Of a stretch of 5,120 bases of DNA, positions 1 through 4,871 are shown in pieces. Origin of the DNA: DASUPK01 sp046732465. GTDB lineage: Bacteria > Actinomycetota > Thermoleophilia > Solirubrobacterales > 70-9. The translations under genes were made by a program, and so were the position numbers. The stretch covers positions 1 through 5,120 of the forward strand of contig JBKPND010000098.1 in NCBI GenBank assembly GCA_046732465.1, read 5' to 3'. The notes below the pieces were generated by a model that saw only the letters and a program-made list of their open reading frames with translations, was not told where the DNA came from and made no database searches. Numbering within the stretch: the stretch's first letter is position 1; each line of letters begins with the position of its first letter.

Positions 1-97
1 GATCCTCGACTGCGCCCGGGCGCGGGTCTCGGAGGGCGAGATGGTCGCGGCCCTCCAGCAGGTCTTCGGCTCCTATACCGAGCTCCCCGTCTTCTAG
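1..97 (+). CDS. Acyl-CoA mutase (methylmalonyl-CoA mutase type) catalytic subunit, C-terminal end only
   Basis: An open frame enters from the left edge (first full codon at base 2) and ends at TAG 95-97, leaving 31 residues. The stretch ARARVSEGEMVAALQQVFGSY resembles the end of the catalytic domain of methylmalonyl-CoA mutase large subunits, where an Ala/Arg-rich helix is followed by G-E-x-x-x-A-L-x-x-V-F-G-x-Y. The protein stops right after this helix with no attached cobalamin-binding domain. That fits the separate B12-binding subunit encoded at 476-907. The family interconverts branched and linear acyl-CoA thioesters by an adenosylcobalamin radical mechanism in the cytoplasm. Substrate (methylmalonyl-, isobutyryl- or another acyl-CoA) cannot be told from this tail. 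The assignment rests on a short stretch plus the context. Confidence 0.6.
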   Translation, partial: ILDCARARVSEGEMVAALQQVFGSYTELPVF

Positions 98-109
98 AGC
101 GCAAGCAGA

Positions 110-134
110 GGGGCCGGCTCGTGCCGGCGTACCC
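110..134. terminator. Hairpin between converging genes, possible bidirectional terminator
   Basis: GCCGGC 113-118 pairs with GCCGGC 123-128 around a TCGT loop. The stem can continue as GGG 110-112 with CCC 132-134 across a 3-nt bulge (129-131). It lies between the plus-strand stop at 97 and the minus-strand stop at 160, where a terminator serving both genes is expected. There is no strong T run on either side (only ATTTC at 136-140), so a classical intrinsic terminator is not proven. Confidence 0.45.
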
Positions 135-159
135 CATTTCGCTGAACTCGCTGTGGAAG

Positions 160-357
160 CTAGGCCTGCCCCGACTCGACGATCACGATGACCTCGCCGG
201 TCGCAGCGAGCTCGGACCCGGCACCGAACATGCGGCCGATCCCTCGGCGCTCTGACTCCGCCCTGGCGAGCCGGCAGGCATCCTCGTGAGCCAGGCCCCT
301 GGCCAGCACCTTCTCTCCGTGTGCGGGATCCAGGAAAAGAACGTCGTACACCGCCAT
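160..357 (-). CDS. Small hypothetical protein, 65 aa
   Basis: Minus-strand frame from ATG (355-357) to TAG (160-162), giving MAVYDVLFLDPAHGEKV... and ending in EVIVIVESGQA. The product is mixed alpha/beta: a hydrophobic strand at residues 3-9, a helix rich in Ala, Arg and Glu in the middle (about 24-38), and a C-terminal beta-strand IVIV. It has no signal peptide or membrane segment and is probably cytoplasmic. I do not recognise a family. A GTG at 385-387 would add ten residues. ATG is preferred because the extra residues (HRGTTATEG) look non-coding, though the purine-rich AGAAGG only 1 nt before the ATG is closer than ideal. It lies opposite to and between the two mutase subunit genes and shares a divergent regulatory gap with the small subunit. 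Confidence 0.6.
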   Translation of the reverse strand: MAVYDVLFLDPAHGEKVLARGLAHEDACRLARAESERRGIGRMFGAGSELAATGEVIVIVESGQA

Positions 358-403
358 GCCTTCTGTTGCTGTGGTTCCCCTATGCACTCTCGTATCGGAT
401 TTC

Positions 404-446
404 CTCGGTTGAAACCGGAGAAGCTTCCGGTTCGATTACGGTTAAC
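404..446. promoter_or_regulatory. Divergent regulatory region with phased CGGTT repeats and an inverted repeat
   Basis: CGGTT occurs at 406-410, 428-432 and 439-443, so the starts are 22 and 11 bases apart, which puts them on the same face of the helix. Its complement AACCG is at 413-417 and again at 460-464. AACCGGA 413-419 and TCCGGTT 426-432 form a perfect 7-bp inverted repeat with a 6-nt spacer. GTTAAC 441-446 is a further palindrome. The block sits between the minus-strand 65-aa gene and the mutase small subunit, where an operator would be expected. TTGAAA at 409-414 could be a -35 element, but no good -10 lies at a standard distance. Confidence 0.4.
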
Positions 447-475
447 TCGCTGTCCGAGCAACCGCCGACTGAATA

Positions 476-907
476 GTGCCGAGCGAGGCCGCCAGAAAAA
501 TCAGGATCGTCGTCGCCAAGCCAGGCCTGGACGGGCACGACCGCGGCGCCAAGATCATCGCCCGCGCCCTCCGCGACGCGGGCATGGAGGTGATCTACAC
601 CGGATTGCACCAGACGCCCGAGCAGATCGCTGAGACCGCGATCCAGGAGGACGCGGACGCGGTCGGCCTCTCGATCCTCTCGGGCGCTCACATGACCCTG
701 GTCCCCAGGGTGGTGGAGCTGCTCGCGGATCAGGGCGCCAGCGACGTGGTGGTCACCGTCGGCGGGACGATTCCCGCAGACGACATTCCCGAGCTCAAGA
801 AGCTCGGGGTGGCCGAGATTTTCACGCCCGGCGCGCCCACCGACGAGATCGTCGAGTTCGTCAAGCGGGCGGTCGCCGGGCATGAAGAGGCCTCGGCCGC
901 GAACTAG
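476..907 (+). CDS. Cobalamin-binding small subunit of an acyl-CoA mutase (methylmalonyl-CoA mutase type), 143 aa
   Basis: The protein is a free-standing B12-binding domain. The DxHxxG motif (D19-G-H21-D-R-G24) supplies the lower axial histidine to cobalt. S66-x-L68 and the glycine pair G96-G97 are the other two hallmark positions of the base-off/His-on Rossmann-like fold. The sequence KPGLDGHDRGAKIIARALRDAG is typical of methylmalonyl-CoA mutase small subunits. The length matches independent small subunits and not fused mutases. It should pair with a separate catalytic subunit such as the one ending at 97, in the cytoplasm, and use adenosylcobalamin. The start is GTG 476. An in-frame TGA at 470-472 rules out anything upstream, and no clear Shine-Dalgarno sequence precedes it, so initiation may be weak or leaderless. 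The stop TAG 905-907 directly abuts the stop of the converging lipoprotein gene. An isobutyryl-CoA mutase partner remains possible. Confidence 0.9.
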   Translation: MPSEAARKIRIVVAKPGLDGHDRGAKIIARALRDAGMEVIYTGLHQTPEQIAETAIQEDADAVGLSILSGAHMTLVPRVVELLADQGASDVVVTVGGTIPADDIPELKKLGVAEIFTPGAPTDEIVEFVKRAVAGHEEASAAN

Positions 908-1486
908 CTAATAGCCGTAGCCGCCGCTCGAGCCGCTGCTGCTGCCGCCGGAGCTGCTGCCGCTCGAGGTGTTCGTGCCGTTCGCGCTCGGGGACGCCTG
1001 TCCCGTGCTGGCCACGGTCCATGTGAAGCTCGTGCCACCGAAGTTGTCGGTGAACCCGTTGCCCGTCACCTGTCCGGGACTGTCCTGGACGAACGAGTAG
1101 AGCGGCTTCCCGCCGAAGGTGACCTGGCTGCTGCCGTTCGACTTGACCATGCCGAGCTTGGCCTGCACTGCCTGATCGCTCGAGGTGGGCTGGCCGCTCG
1201 ACGGCGCCATCAGCGGGACCCAGATGGCGGTGCACGAGCCCGTGCACGCGACGTTCATCCCGCTGTCCTGGTTGTTTGTGTAGAGCGCCTGGCCCTGGGA
1301 ATCCACCAGGACGGTCCCGACGCCGCTGATCGACTTCGTCGAGACGGTGTCGCTTCCGCCGGCGGTCGTGTTGGCCGCCGCCGAAGCGCTGTCAGAGGAG
1401 TTGTTGCTCCCGCCGCACGCCGCCACGCCGATGGCGACCAGCGCCACGGCGGCGAGCGTGAGGAGCGGAGCGCGTCTGCGATTCAT
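908..1486 (-). CDS. Lipoprotein with Yx(FWY)xxD-type secreted repeats (COG4315-like), 192 aa
   Basis: The start ATG (1484-1486) is preceded by AAAGGA (minus strand, 1493-1498) at 6-nt spacing, which decides it over longer frames. Residues 1-24 form a lipoprotein signal: a basic N-terminus (NRRR), a hydrophobic core and the lipobox V-A-A-C24. Cys24 would be lipidated and the protein anchored outside the membrane. A Ser/Asn/Gly linker (25-50) leads to two repeats of the secreted 'Yx(FWY)xxD' family. The first is LYTNNQD at 68-74, degenerate with Asn at the aromatic position, followed by C81-x3-C85 and WVPL 89-92. The second is PLYSFVQD at 128-135, followed by PGQ and a late GGTSFTW. The C-terminal 25 or so residues are a Gly/Ser tail ending in GGYGY. 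Function in this family is unknown. It is divergent from the sigma/anti-sigma pair, so it may be a target of that sigma factor (inference). Confidence 0.88.
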   Translation of the reverse strand: MNRRRAPLLTLAAVALVAIGVAACGGSNNSSDSASAAANTTAGGSDTVSTKSISGVGTVLVDSQGQALYTNNQDSGMNVACTGSCTAIWVPLMAPSSGQPTSSDQAVQAKLGMVKSNGSSQVTFGGKPLYSFVQDSPGQVTGNGFTDNFGGTSFTWTVASTGQASPSANGTNTSSGSSSGGSSSGSSGGYGY

Positions 1487-1554
1487 CTTCGGTCCTTTGC
1501 TTTGTGTCGGCCCCATCTGGCCAGTACTACGCGGCTGGCGCCGGTGGAGATTGT
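1487..1554. promoter_or_regulatory. Divergent promoter region between the lipoprotein and sigma factor genes
   Basis: These 68 bp must carry the promoters of both divergent genes. They hold the lipoprotein Shine-Dalgarno (1493-1498, minus), the sigma gene Shine-Dalgarno GGAG (1546-1549, plus), an 8-bp palindrome CTGGCCAG at 1517-1524, and a direct repeat CTGGC at 1517-1521 and 1535-1539. A plus-strand pair TTGTGT (1502-1507) and TACTAC (1525-1530) has 17-nt spacing but matches the housekeeping consensus poorly. I see no clear ECF-type GGAAC motif. Control by the adjacent sigma factor is plausible from layout only. Confidence 0.4.
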
Positions 1555-2157
1555 GTGAGCAACGACACGCAATCCCGCACGGCCTCCGCGCCGTACATTC
1601 CTGGTGTGGACCCCTCCGACGAGGCACTGCTCGCCGGTTACGCGACAGGCGACCCCAGGACGGCTGCCGCTTTCGTGCGGCGCTTCCAGGGCCGCGTCTA
1701 CGGCCTAGCCCTGACGATCGTTCGTCAGCCGGCGATCGCGGAGGAAGTCGCCCAGGAGACGTTCGTGAGGGTTTTCCGACACGCCGGCAACTACGACGCG
1801 CGCAAGGGGCGCGTCTCGACCTGGCTGCTCTCGATCGCGCGCAACCTCGCGATCGACGTGACCCGGATGAAGCGACTGGACCCGGTGGACCCGGAGGTGA
1901 TCGCGGCGGAGCTCTCGCTCACCTCGCAGGAGTCCGCCGCGGACGAGGCGGACTTACAGCCGGACGAGCGCGACCAACTCCGCTCCGCGATCACCGACCT
2001 GCCCGACGATCAGAGGCGCGCGCTGGTGCTGGCCGCCTACATGGGCAGGACGGCCCGTGAGATCAGCGATCTCGATGAAGTGCCGCTCGGCACCGTCAAG
2101 ACCAGGATCCGGACGGCGATGATCAAGCTTCGTGACGAGCTCGAGGTGGGGGAGTGA
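1555..2157 (+). CDS. ECF-family RNA polymerase sigma factor, 200 aa
   Basis: Region 2 spans roughly residues 40-105. The conserved helix AEEVAQETFVRVF (62-74) binds core polymerase, and STWLLSIARNLAID (88-101) is the -10 recognition part. A variable acidic linker (109-139) follows. Region 4 spans about 142-196, with LPDDQRRALVLAAYMGRTAREISDLDEVPLGTVKTRIR carrying the helix-turn-helix that reads the -35 element. There is no region 1.1 or 3, as usual for ECF (group 4) sigma factors, and the length is typical. The start is GTG 1555, with GGAG at 1546-1549 and 5-nt spacing. A GTG at 1504 would add 17 poorly conserved-looking residues and overlap the regulatory region. Its TGA overlaps the ATG of the anti-sigma gene, so the two are translationally coupled and probably made in fixed ratio. 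The signal is unknown. Confidence 0.93.
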   Translation: MSNDTQSRTASAPYIPGVDPSDEALLAGYATGDPRTAAAFVRRFQGRVYGLALTIVRQPAIAEEVAQETFVRVFRHAGNYDARKGRVSTWLLSIARNLAIDVTRMKRLDPVDPEVIAAELSLTSQESAADEADLQPDERDQLRSAITDLPDDQRRALVLAAYMGRTAREISDLDEVPLGTVKTRIRTAMIKLRDELEVGE

Positions 2158-2828
2158 TGGACCCCCGCTGTGAGGAATTCCGCGAGCTGGCGCCGGAGCT
2201 GGCCCTCGGCATCGTTGAGGGCGAGGAGCGCGGTCGCGCCCTCGAGCACCTCGCCGACTGCCCTGACTGCCGCAGAAGGGTCGAGGAGCTCTCGGAGGTT
2301 GCCGACGGGCTGCTACTGGCCGCGCCGCACCGGGAGCCCCCCGTCGGCTTCGAGTCCAAGGTGCTGAGCGAGGTGCTGCCGGCCCCGCCCAAGCGCCGCC
2401 GTCGCCGGCGTCTGGCGCTCGTTCTCACCCCCGCCGCGGCCGCGCTGGCTTCGGTGGCGGTCACGCTCGGCATCGTCTCCGGCGATCTCCGCGATGCCTC
2501 CCACTACCACCAGACGCTGCAGGAGGCGAACGGGAAGGAGTTCGAGGCCTATTCGCTGTACGACGGCGGCGCCGTCGCCGGCACGGTCTTCAGCTACCAG
2601 GGGCGCCCGAACTGGCTCGTGGTCACGGTCGATCCGGCGCATCGCGCCGATCTGACCAGTGCCCAGCTCGTCATGGACGACGGCAGCCAGATCCCCCTGA
2701 GCTGGTTCCAGCTCGACGCATCGGGGAGCTCGGGCGGTGGGATCCCGGTCGATCCGCACAGCGTCTCGGTGCTTCGGCTGCTGCCGGGCGCCGGCGACGA
2801 GCCGCTGGTTGCCCACTTCGCGAGCTGA
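2157..2828 (+). CDS. Membrane-anchored zinc-binding anti-sigma factor, 223 aa
   Basis: The cytoplasmic N-terminus carries the zinc-binding anti-sigma (ZAS) signature H31-x3-C35-x2-C38, with an upstream candidate ligand C5 in CEEFRELAPELALG. This helical domain would clamp the sigma factor encoded just upstream. A strongly basic run (K78 to R84) precedes one predicted membrane helix (about 85-107), which sets the topology with the N-terminus inside. The remaining 115 or so residues form an extracytoplasmic domain of beta character (for example RPNWLVVTVDP and SAQLVMDDGSQIPLSWFQL), similar in general layout to RskA-type anti-sigma factors that sense envelope signals. ATG 2157 overlaps the sigma stop by one base, and a purine-rich GAGG...GGGGGAG (2143-2154) provides the ribosome site. 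A GTG at 2154 is also possible and would add one residue. The signal and the mode of release (proteolysis or a redox change at the zinc site) cannot be read from the sequence. Confidence 0.9.
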   Translation: MDPRCEEFRELAPELALGIVEGEERGRALEHLADCPDCRRRVEELSEVADGLLLAAPHREPPVGFESKVLSEVLPAPPKRRRRRRLALVLTPAAAALASVAVTLGIVSGDLRDASHYHQTLQEANGKEFEAYSLYDGGAVAGTVFSYQGRPNWLVVTVDPAHRADLTSAQLVMDDGSQIPLSWFQLDASGSSGGGIPVDPHSVSVLRLLPGAGDEPLVAHFAS

Positions 2829-2848
2829 GCGGGGGGTTCGCCCCCTGC
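2829..2848 (+). terminator. Hairpin after the anti-sigma gene, possible terminator
   Basis: GGGGG 2831-2835 pairs with CCCCC 2841-2845 around a GTTCG loop. GC 2829-2830 can pair with GC 2847-2848 across a bulged T. It starts immediately after the anti-sigma stop codon, where an operon end is expected. No T run follows, so it may be Rho-dependent or only partly efficient. Confidence 0.5.
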
Positions 2849-2863
2849 GCAGGTATGCGATTG

Positions 2864-2893
2864 CGGCTGATTGACTGGTCAGTCAGCCAGCCG
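2864..2893. promoter_or_regulatory. 30-bp near-palindrome upstream of etfB, candidate TetR-family operator
   Basis: Two nested inverted arms share one centre (2878/2879). The inner arms are TGACTG 2872-2877 and CAGTCA 2880-2885. The outer arms are CGGCTG 2864-2869 and CAGCCG 2888-2893. Twelve of fifteen symmetric positions match; only the two positions at 2870-2871 versus 2886-2887 and the central pair break the symmetry. The length and the TGAC/GTCA core resemble operators of TetR-family repressors. Regulators of that family control fatty-acid degradation operons containing etfBA in other bacteria, for example FadR of Bacillus subtilis. It lies just upstream of a TATCAT -10 candidate. No regulator gene is visible in the window. 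Confidence 0.6.
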
Positions 2894-2906
2894 AAGTCGG
2901 TATCAT
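2876..2906 (+). promoter_or_regulatory. Candidate promoter of the etfBA operon
   Basis: TATCAT at 2901-2906 matches the housekeeping -10 consensus at five of six positions. Upstream, TGGTCA (2876-2881) matches the -35 consensus at four of six with a long 19-nt spacer. A better -35, TTGACT (2871-2876), is too far away at 24 nt. Transcription would begin near 2913 and give a leader of about 35 nt before etfB. The -35 area lies inside the palindrome, as expected for repression. Confidence 0.45.
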
Positions 2907-2946
2907 CCCGCGCCGCCATCGTCCCCGTCCACGTGGAGGACCTGAC

Positions 2947-3735
2947 TTGAAGATCGCAGTGCTCGTCAAAGAGGTCCCGGATGCCGCCGTCGAGAAGCGG
3001 ATCGATCCGGAGACCAAGCGCCTGGACCGCTCAGGCGAGAAGAACCTGAACCCCTTCGACACCCACGCCCTCGAGGCCGCGATGCAGGTCAAGGAGGGCG
3101 GCTCCGACGTCGAGGAGATCGTCGCGGTGACGATGGGCCCCGATAGCGCCGTCCGTGCCCTCCACAAAGCGGTGGCCCTCGGCGCCGACCGCTCGGTTCA
3201 CCTCACCGACGGCGCCCTGGAGGGCTCCGACGTCAACGCGACCGGCTATGCCCTCGCCAAGGTGCTGGAGGCGGAGAGCCCCGACCTGGTGCTCCTCGGC
3301 CAGCAGTCCGATGACGGCGAGTGCTACACGATCGGCGCCGTCGTGGCCGATCACCTGAAGATGCCGTCGTTGACGCAGGTGATCAAGATGGACGTCGCCG
3401 ACGGCAAGCTCACCTGCGAGCGCCAGGCCGAGTACGGCTACGACACCGTCGAGGTCGACCTGCCCGCCGTGATCAGCGTCGGCGACGCGATCAACGAACC
3501 GCGCTATCCCAGCCTGAAGGCGATCATGGGCGCCAAGAAGAAGCCGCTCGACACCAAGGCGATCGGCGATGTCGGGATCGAGGGCGATCGCGTCGGCGAG
3601 AGCGGTTCGCGCACGGCGGTCCTCGAGCTGAAGCCCCCGCCCCAGAAGGAGGCCGGCGAGATCATCGAGGACGAGGACACCAACGAGACGGTCGAGAAGA
3701 TCGTCGCCTGGCTCGAGGAAAGGAAGCTGATCTAG
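2947..3735 (+). CDS. etfB: Electron transfer flavoprotein beta subunit (FixA type), 262 aa
   Basis: EtfB forms a cytoplasmic heterodimer with EtfA. It binds AMP and takes part in moving electrons from acyl-CoA dehydrogenases to ETF:quinone oxidoreductase. The N-terminus MKIAVLVKEVPD is the typical first strand and loop. NPFDTHALEAAMQVKE (35-50) and the ATP-pyrophosphatase-like Rossmann core follow, with DLVLLGQQSDDGECYTIGAVVADHL (113-137) in the nucleotide-binding part. INEPRYPSLKAIMGAKKKPL (182-201) is the EtfB family signature. The length matches the family. The start is TTG 2947, supported by GGAGGA (2935-2940) at 6-nt spacing and by the N-terminal match. The tail (about 220-262) ends in an acidic stretch and a helix that would reach across to EtfA. 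Its TAG overlaps the first bases of the inter-gene hairpin element. Whether the complex bifurcates electrons cannot be decided here; the context favours ordinary acyl-CoA oxidation. Confidence 0.95.
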   Translation: MKIAVLVKEVPDAAVEKRIDPETKRLDRSGEKNLNPFDTHALEAAMQVKEGGSDVEEIVAVTMGPDSAVRALHKAVALGADRSVHLTDGALEGSDVNATGYALAKVLEAESPDLVLLGQQSDDGECYTIGAVVADHLKMPSLTQVIKMDVADGKLTCERQAEYGYDTVEVDLPAVISVGDAINEPRYPSLKAIMGAKKKPLDTKAIGDVGIEGDRVGESGSRTAVLELKPPPQKEAGEIIEDEDTNETVEKIVAWLEERKLI

Positions 3736-3898
3736 ATGACCTCCTCCCGATCAACGCACGCCCGGCTGATCCGCCCGGCGCTGCGCATCTCTGCGTCCTC
3801 GGGCTCCCCTTTGGCACCACCAAAGGCTTCGGCCTGCGTCCTTGAGCTGCTTGGCCGGGCGAATCCCCGGTCGCACGCTGACCGGAAGGAGATCATCT
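3734..3898. repeat. Long-hairpin inter-gene element, copy A (etfB-etfA spacer)
   Basis: The spacer folds end to end. The arm from AGATGACCTCCT (3734-3745) to 3779 pairs with the arm from 3854 to AGGAGATCATCT (3887-3898). By hand I count 36 Watson-Crick pairs, seven A/C mismatches, one C/T mismatch and one small internal loop. The inner 8-bp helix is CGCCCGGC 3772-3779 with GCCGGGCG 3854-3861. Inside lies a core (3784-3853) ending in an apical hairpin, CCTTTGG 3808-3814 with CCAAAGG 3820-3826 and loop CACCA. GGGC 3801-3804 can pair with GCCT 3832-3835 just outside. The element starts within the etfB stop codon and ends 1 nt before the etfA ATG. The core closely matches copy B. Possible natures are a structured RNA, a small non-autonomous mobile element, or a coupling device. 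I do not recognise the family. Confidence 0.85.
3886..3891 (+). promoter_or_regulatory. etfA ribosome binding site inside the hairpin arm
   Basis: AAGGAG lies 8 nt before the ATG at 3900 and is a near-perfect Shine-Dalgarno sequence. In the hairpin fold it faces 3741-3746 (CTCCTC), just after the etfB stop, with five of six bases paired. Folding would hide it, and ribosomes finishing etfB would open the structure. This predicts translational coupling of etfA to etfB. Confidence 0.6.
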
Positions 3899-3899
3899 G

Positions 3900-4871
3900 A
3901 TGCCCGGGATTCTCGTCTACGCCCTCCACGACGACGAGGGCAACTTCAACAAGAACTCCCTCGGCGCCCTCTCGGAGGCGGCGAAGCTCGCCGGCGAGCT
4001 GGGCACCGACGCGGCCGCGGCCGTGGTCGGCGAGGTCTCCGATGACGCCGCCGCCTCGCTCGGCAAGTACGGAGTCACCAAGGTCTACCGCGCCAAGGAC
4101 GCACCCGAGGGCCTGGCGCAGCCGATCGTCGACGTGATGGCAAAGGTGATGCAGGACAACGACTTCTCCTACGCGCTCTTCGGCGGCGGCCTGCTCGGCT
4201 TCGAGATCGGCGCCGGCCTCACGGCCCGCCTGAACGCCGGAGTGACGATGGAGGTCACCCAGGTGAACGTCCAAGACGGCAAGCTGGTCGCCGAGCGGCC
4301 GATCCTCCAGGACTCCCAGATCGCCGACGTCGGCTACGTCGAGGAGCCCGGAATCATCATCGGGCGGCTCAATGCCTTCGACACGAGCGAGTCCGGTGGG
4401 ACCGCCGAGGTCGAGGACGTCAAGATCGAGCTCTCCGAGTGGTCGACCAAGGCGAGGATGGTGACGCGCGGCGAGCAGCGCGGCGCCGACGTCAACATCG
4501 AGGACGCCAACATCCTGGTCGGCGGCGGTCGCGGGCTGGGCAAGAAGGAGAACTTCGAGCTCGCTGAGCAGCTGGCCGACTCCATGGGTGGCGCCGTTGC
4601 GGCGACCCGCGCGGTGGTCGACGCGGGCTGGTACCCATACGCCGCGCAGATCGGGCAGACCGGCAAGACCGTGGCGCCGAACCTCTATCTCGCGCTCGGG
4701 ATCTCCGGGGCGATCCAGCACAAGGTCGGCATGCAGAATTCGGAGAACATCCTGGCCATCAACAAGGACCAGAACGCGCCGATCTTCGAGTTCTCGGACC
4801 TCGGGGTGGTGGGCGACCTGAACAAGATCGTCCCCAAGCTCACCGAGGCGATCAAGGCCAAGAAGGGGTAG
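3900..4871 (+). CDS. etfA: Electron transfer flavoprotein alpha subunit (FixB type), 323 aa
   Basis: EtfA carries the redox-active FAD of the ETF heterodimer and hands electrons to the membrane ETF:quinone oxidoreductase. The N-terminal Rossmann-like domain (about 1-190) starts MPGILVYALHDD and includes YALFGGGLLGFEIGAGLTARLNAG (91-114). The C-terminal FAD domain contains VGGGRGLG (207-214), GQTGKTVAPNLY (252-263) and the EtfA signature LYLALGISGAIQHKVGMQNSENILAIN (262-288), followed by KDQNAPIFEFSDLGVVGDLNKIVP. All the glycines and the QH of the signature are present, and the length is normal. The ATG at 3900 has AAGGAG upstream at 8 nt. It is the second gene of the operon, 164 bp after etfB, and both the preceding and following spacers are filled by copies of the same long-hairpin element. 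Confidence 0.96.
   Translation: MPGILVYALHDDEGNFNKNSLGALSEAAKLAGELGTDAAAAVVGEVSDDAAASLGKYGVTKVYRAKDAPEGLAQPIVDVMAKVMQDNDFSYALFGGGLLGFEIGAGLTARLNAGVTMEVTQVNVQDGKLVAERPILQDSQIADVGYVEEPGIIIGRLNAFDTSESGGTAEVEDVKIELSEWSTKARMVTRGEQRGADVNIEDANILVGGGRGLGKKENFELAEQLADSMGGAVAATRAVVDAGWYPYAAQIGQTGKTVAPNLYLALGISGAIQHKVGMQNSENILAINKDQNAPIFEFSDLGVVGDLNKIVPKLTEAIKAKKG

Noticed and set aside
286..633. A 115-codon plus-strand frame over the divergent gap and the start of the mutase small subunit.
   Set aside because: It overlaps the conserved B12-binding frame out of register and has a low-complexity Arg-rich tail.
1504..1554. An upstream GTG (1504) as the start of the sigma factor.
   Set aside because: It has no good ribosome site and adds 17 residues unlike the family, whereas GTG 1555 has GGAG at 5-nt spacing.
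1347..2060. A 237-codon plus-strand frame overlapping the lipoprotein and the sigma factor.
   Set aside because: It is Arg/Pro/Gly-rich out-of-frame translation of a well supported sigma factor, and runs antisense to the signal-peptide end of the lipoprotein gene.
3736..3899. The etfB-etfA spacer as a simple intrinsic terminator.
   Set aside because: The hairpin is far longer than a terminator, lacks a T run, and leads straight into the etfA ribosome site and start codon.
3732..4721. A 329-codon open frame on the minus strand across etfA and the spacer.
   Set aside because: It is antisense to a clear EtfA. Its composition (runs of Asp, Val, Leu, Gly) is the usual mirror of GC-rich coding sequence and shows no family motif.
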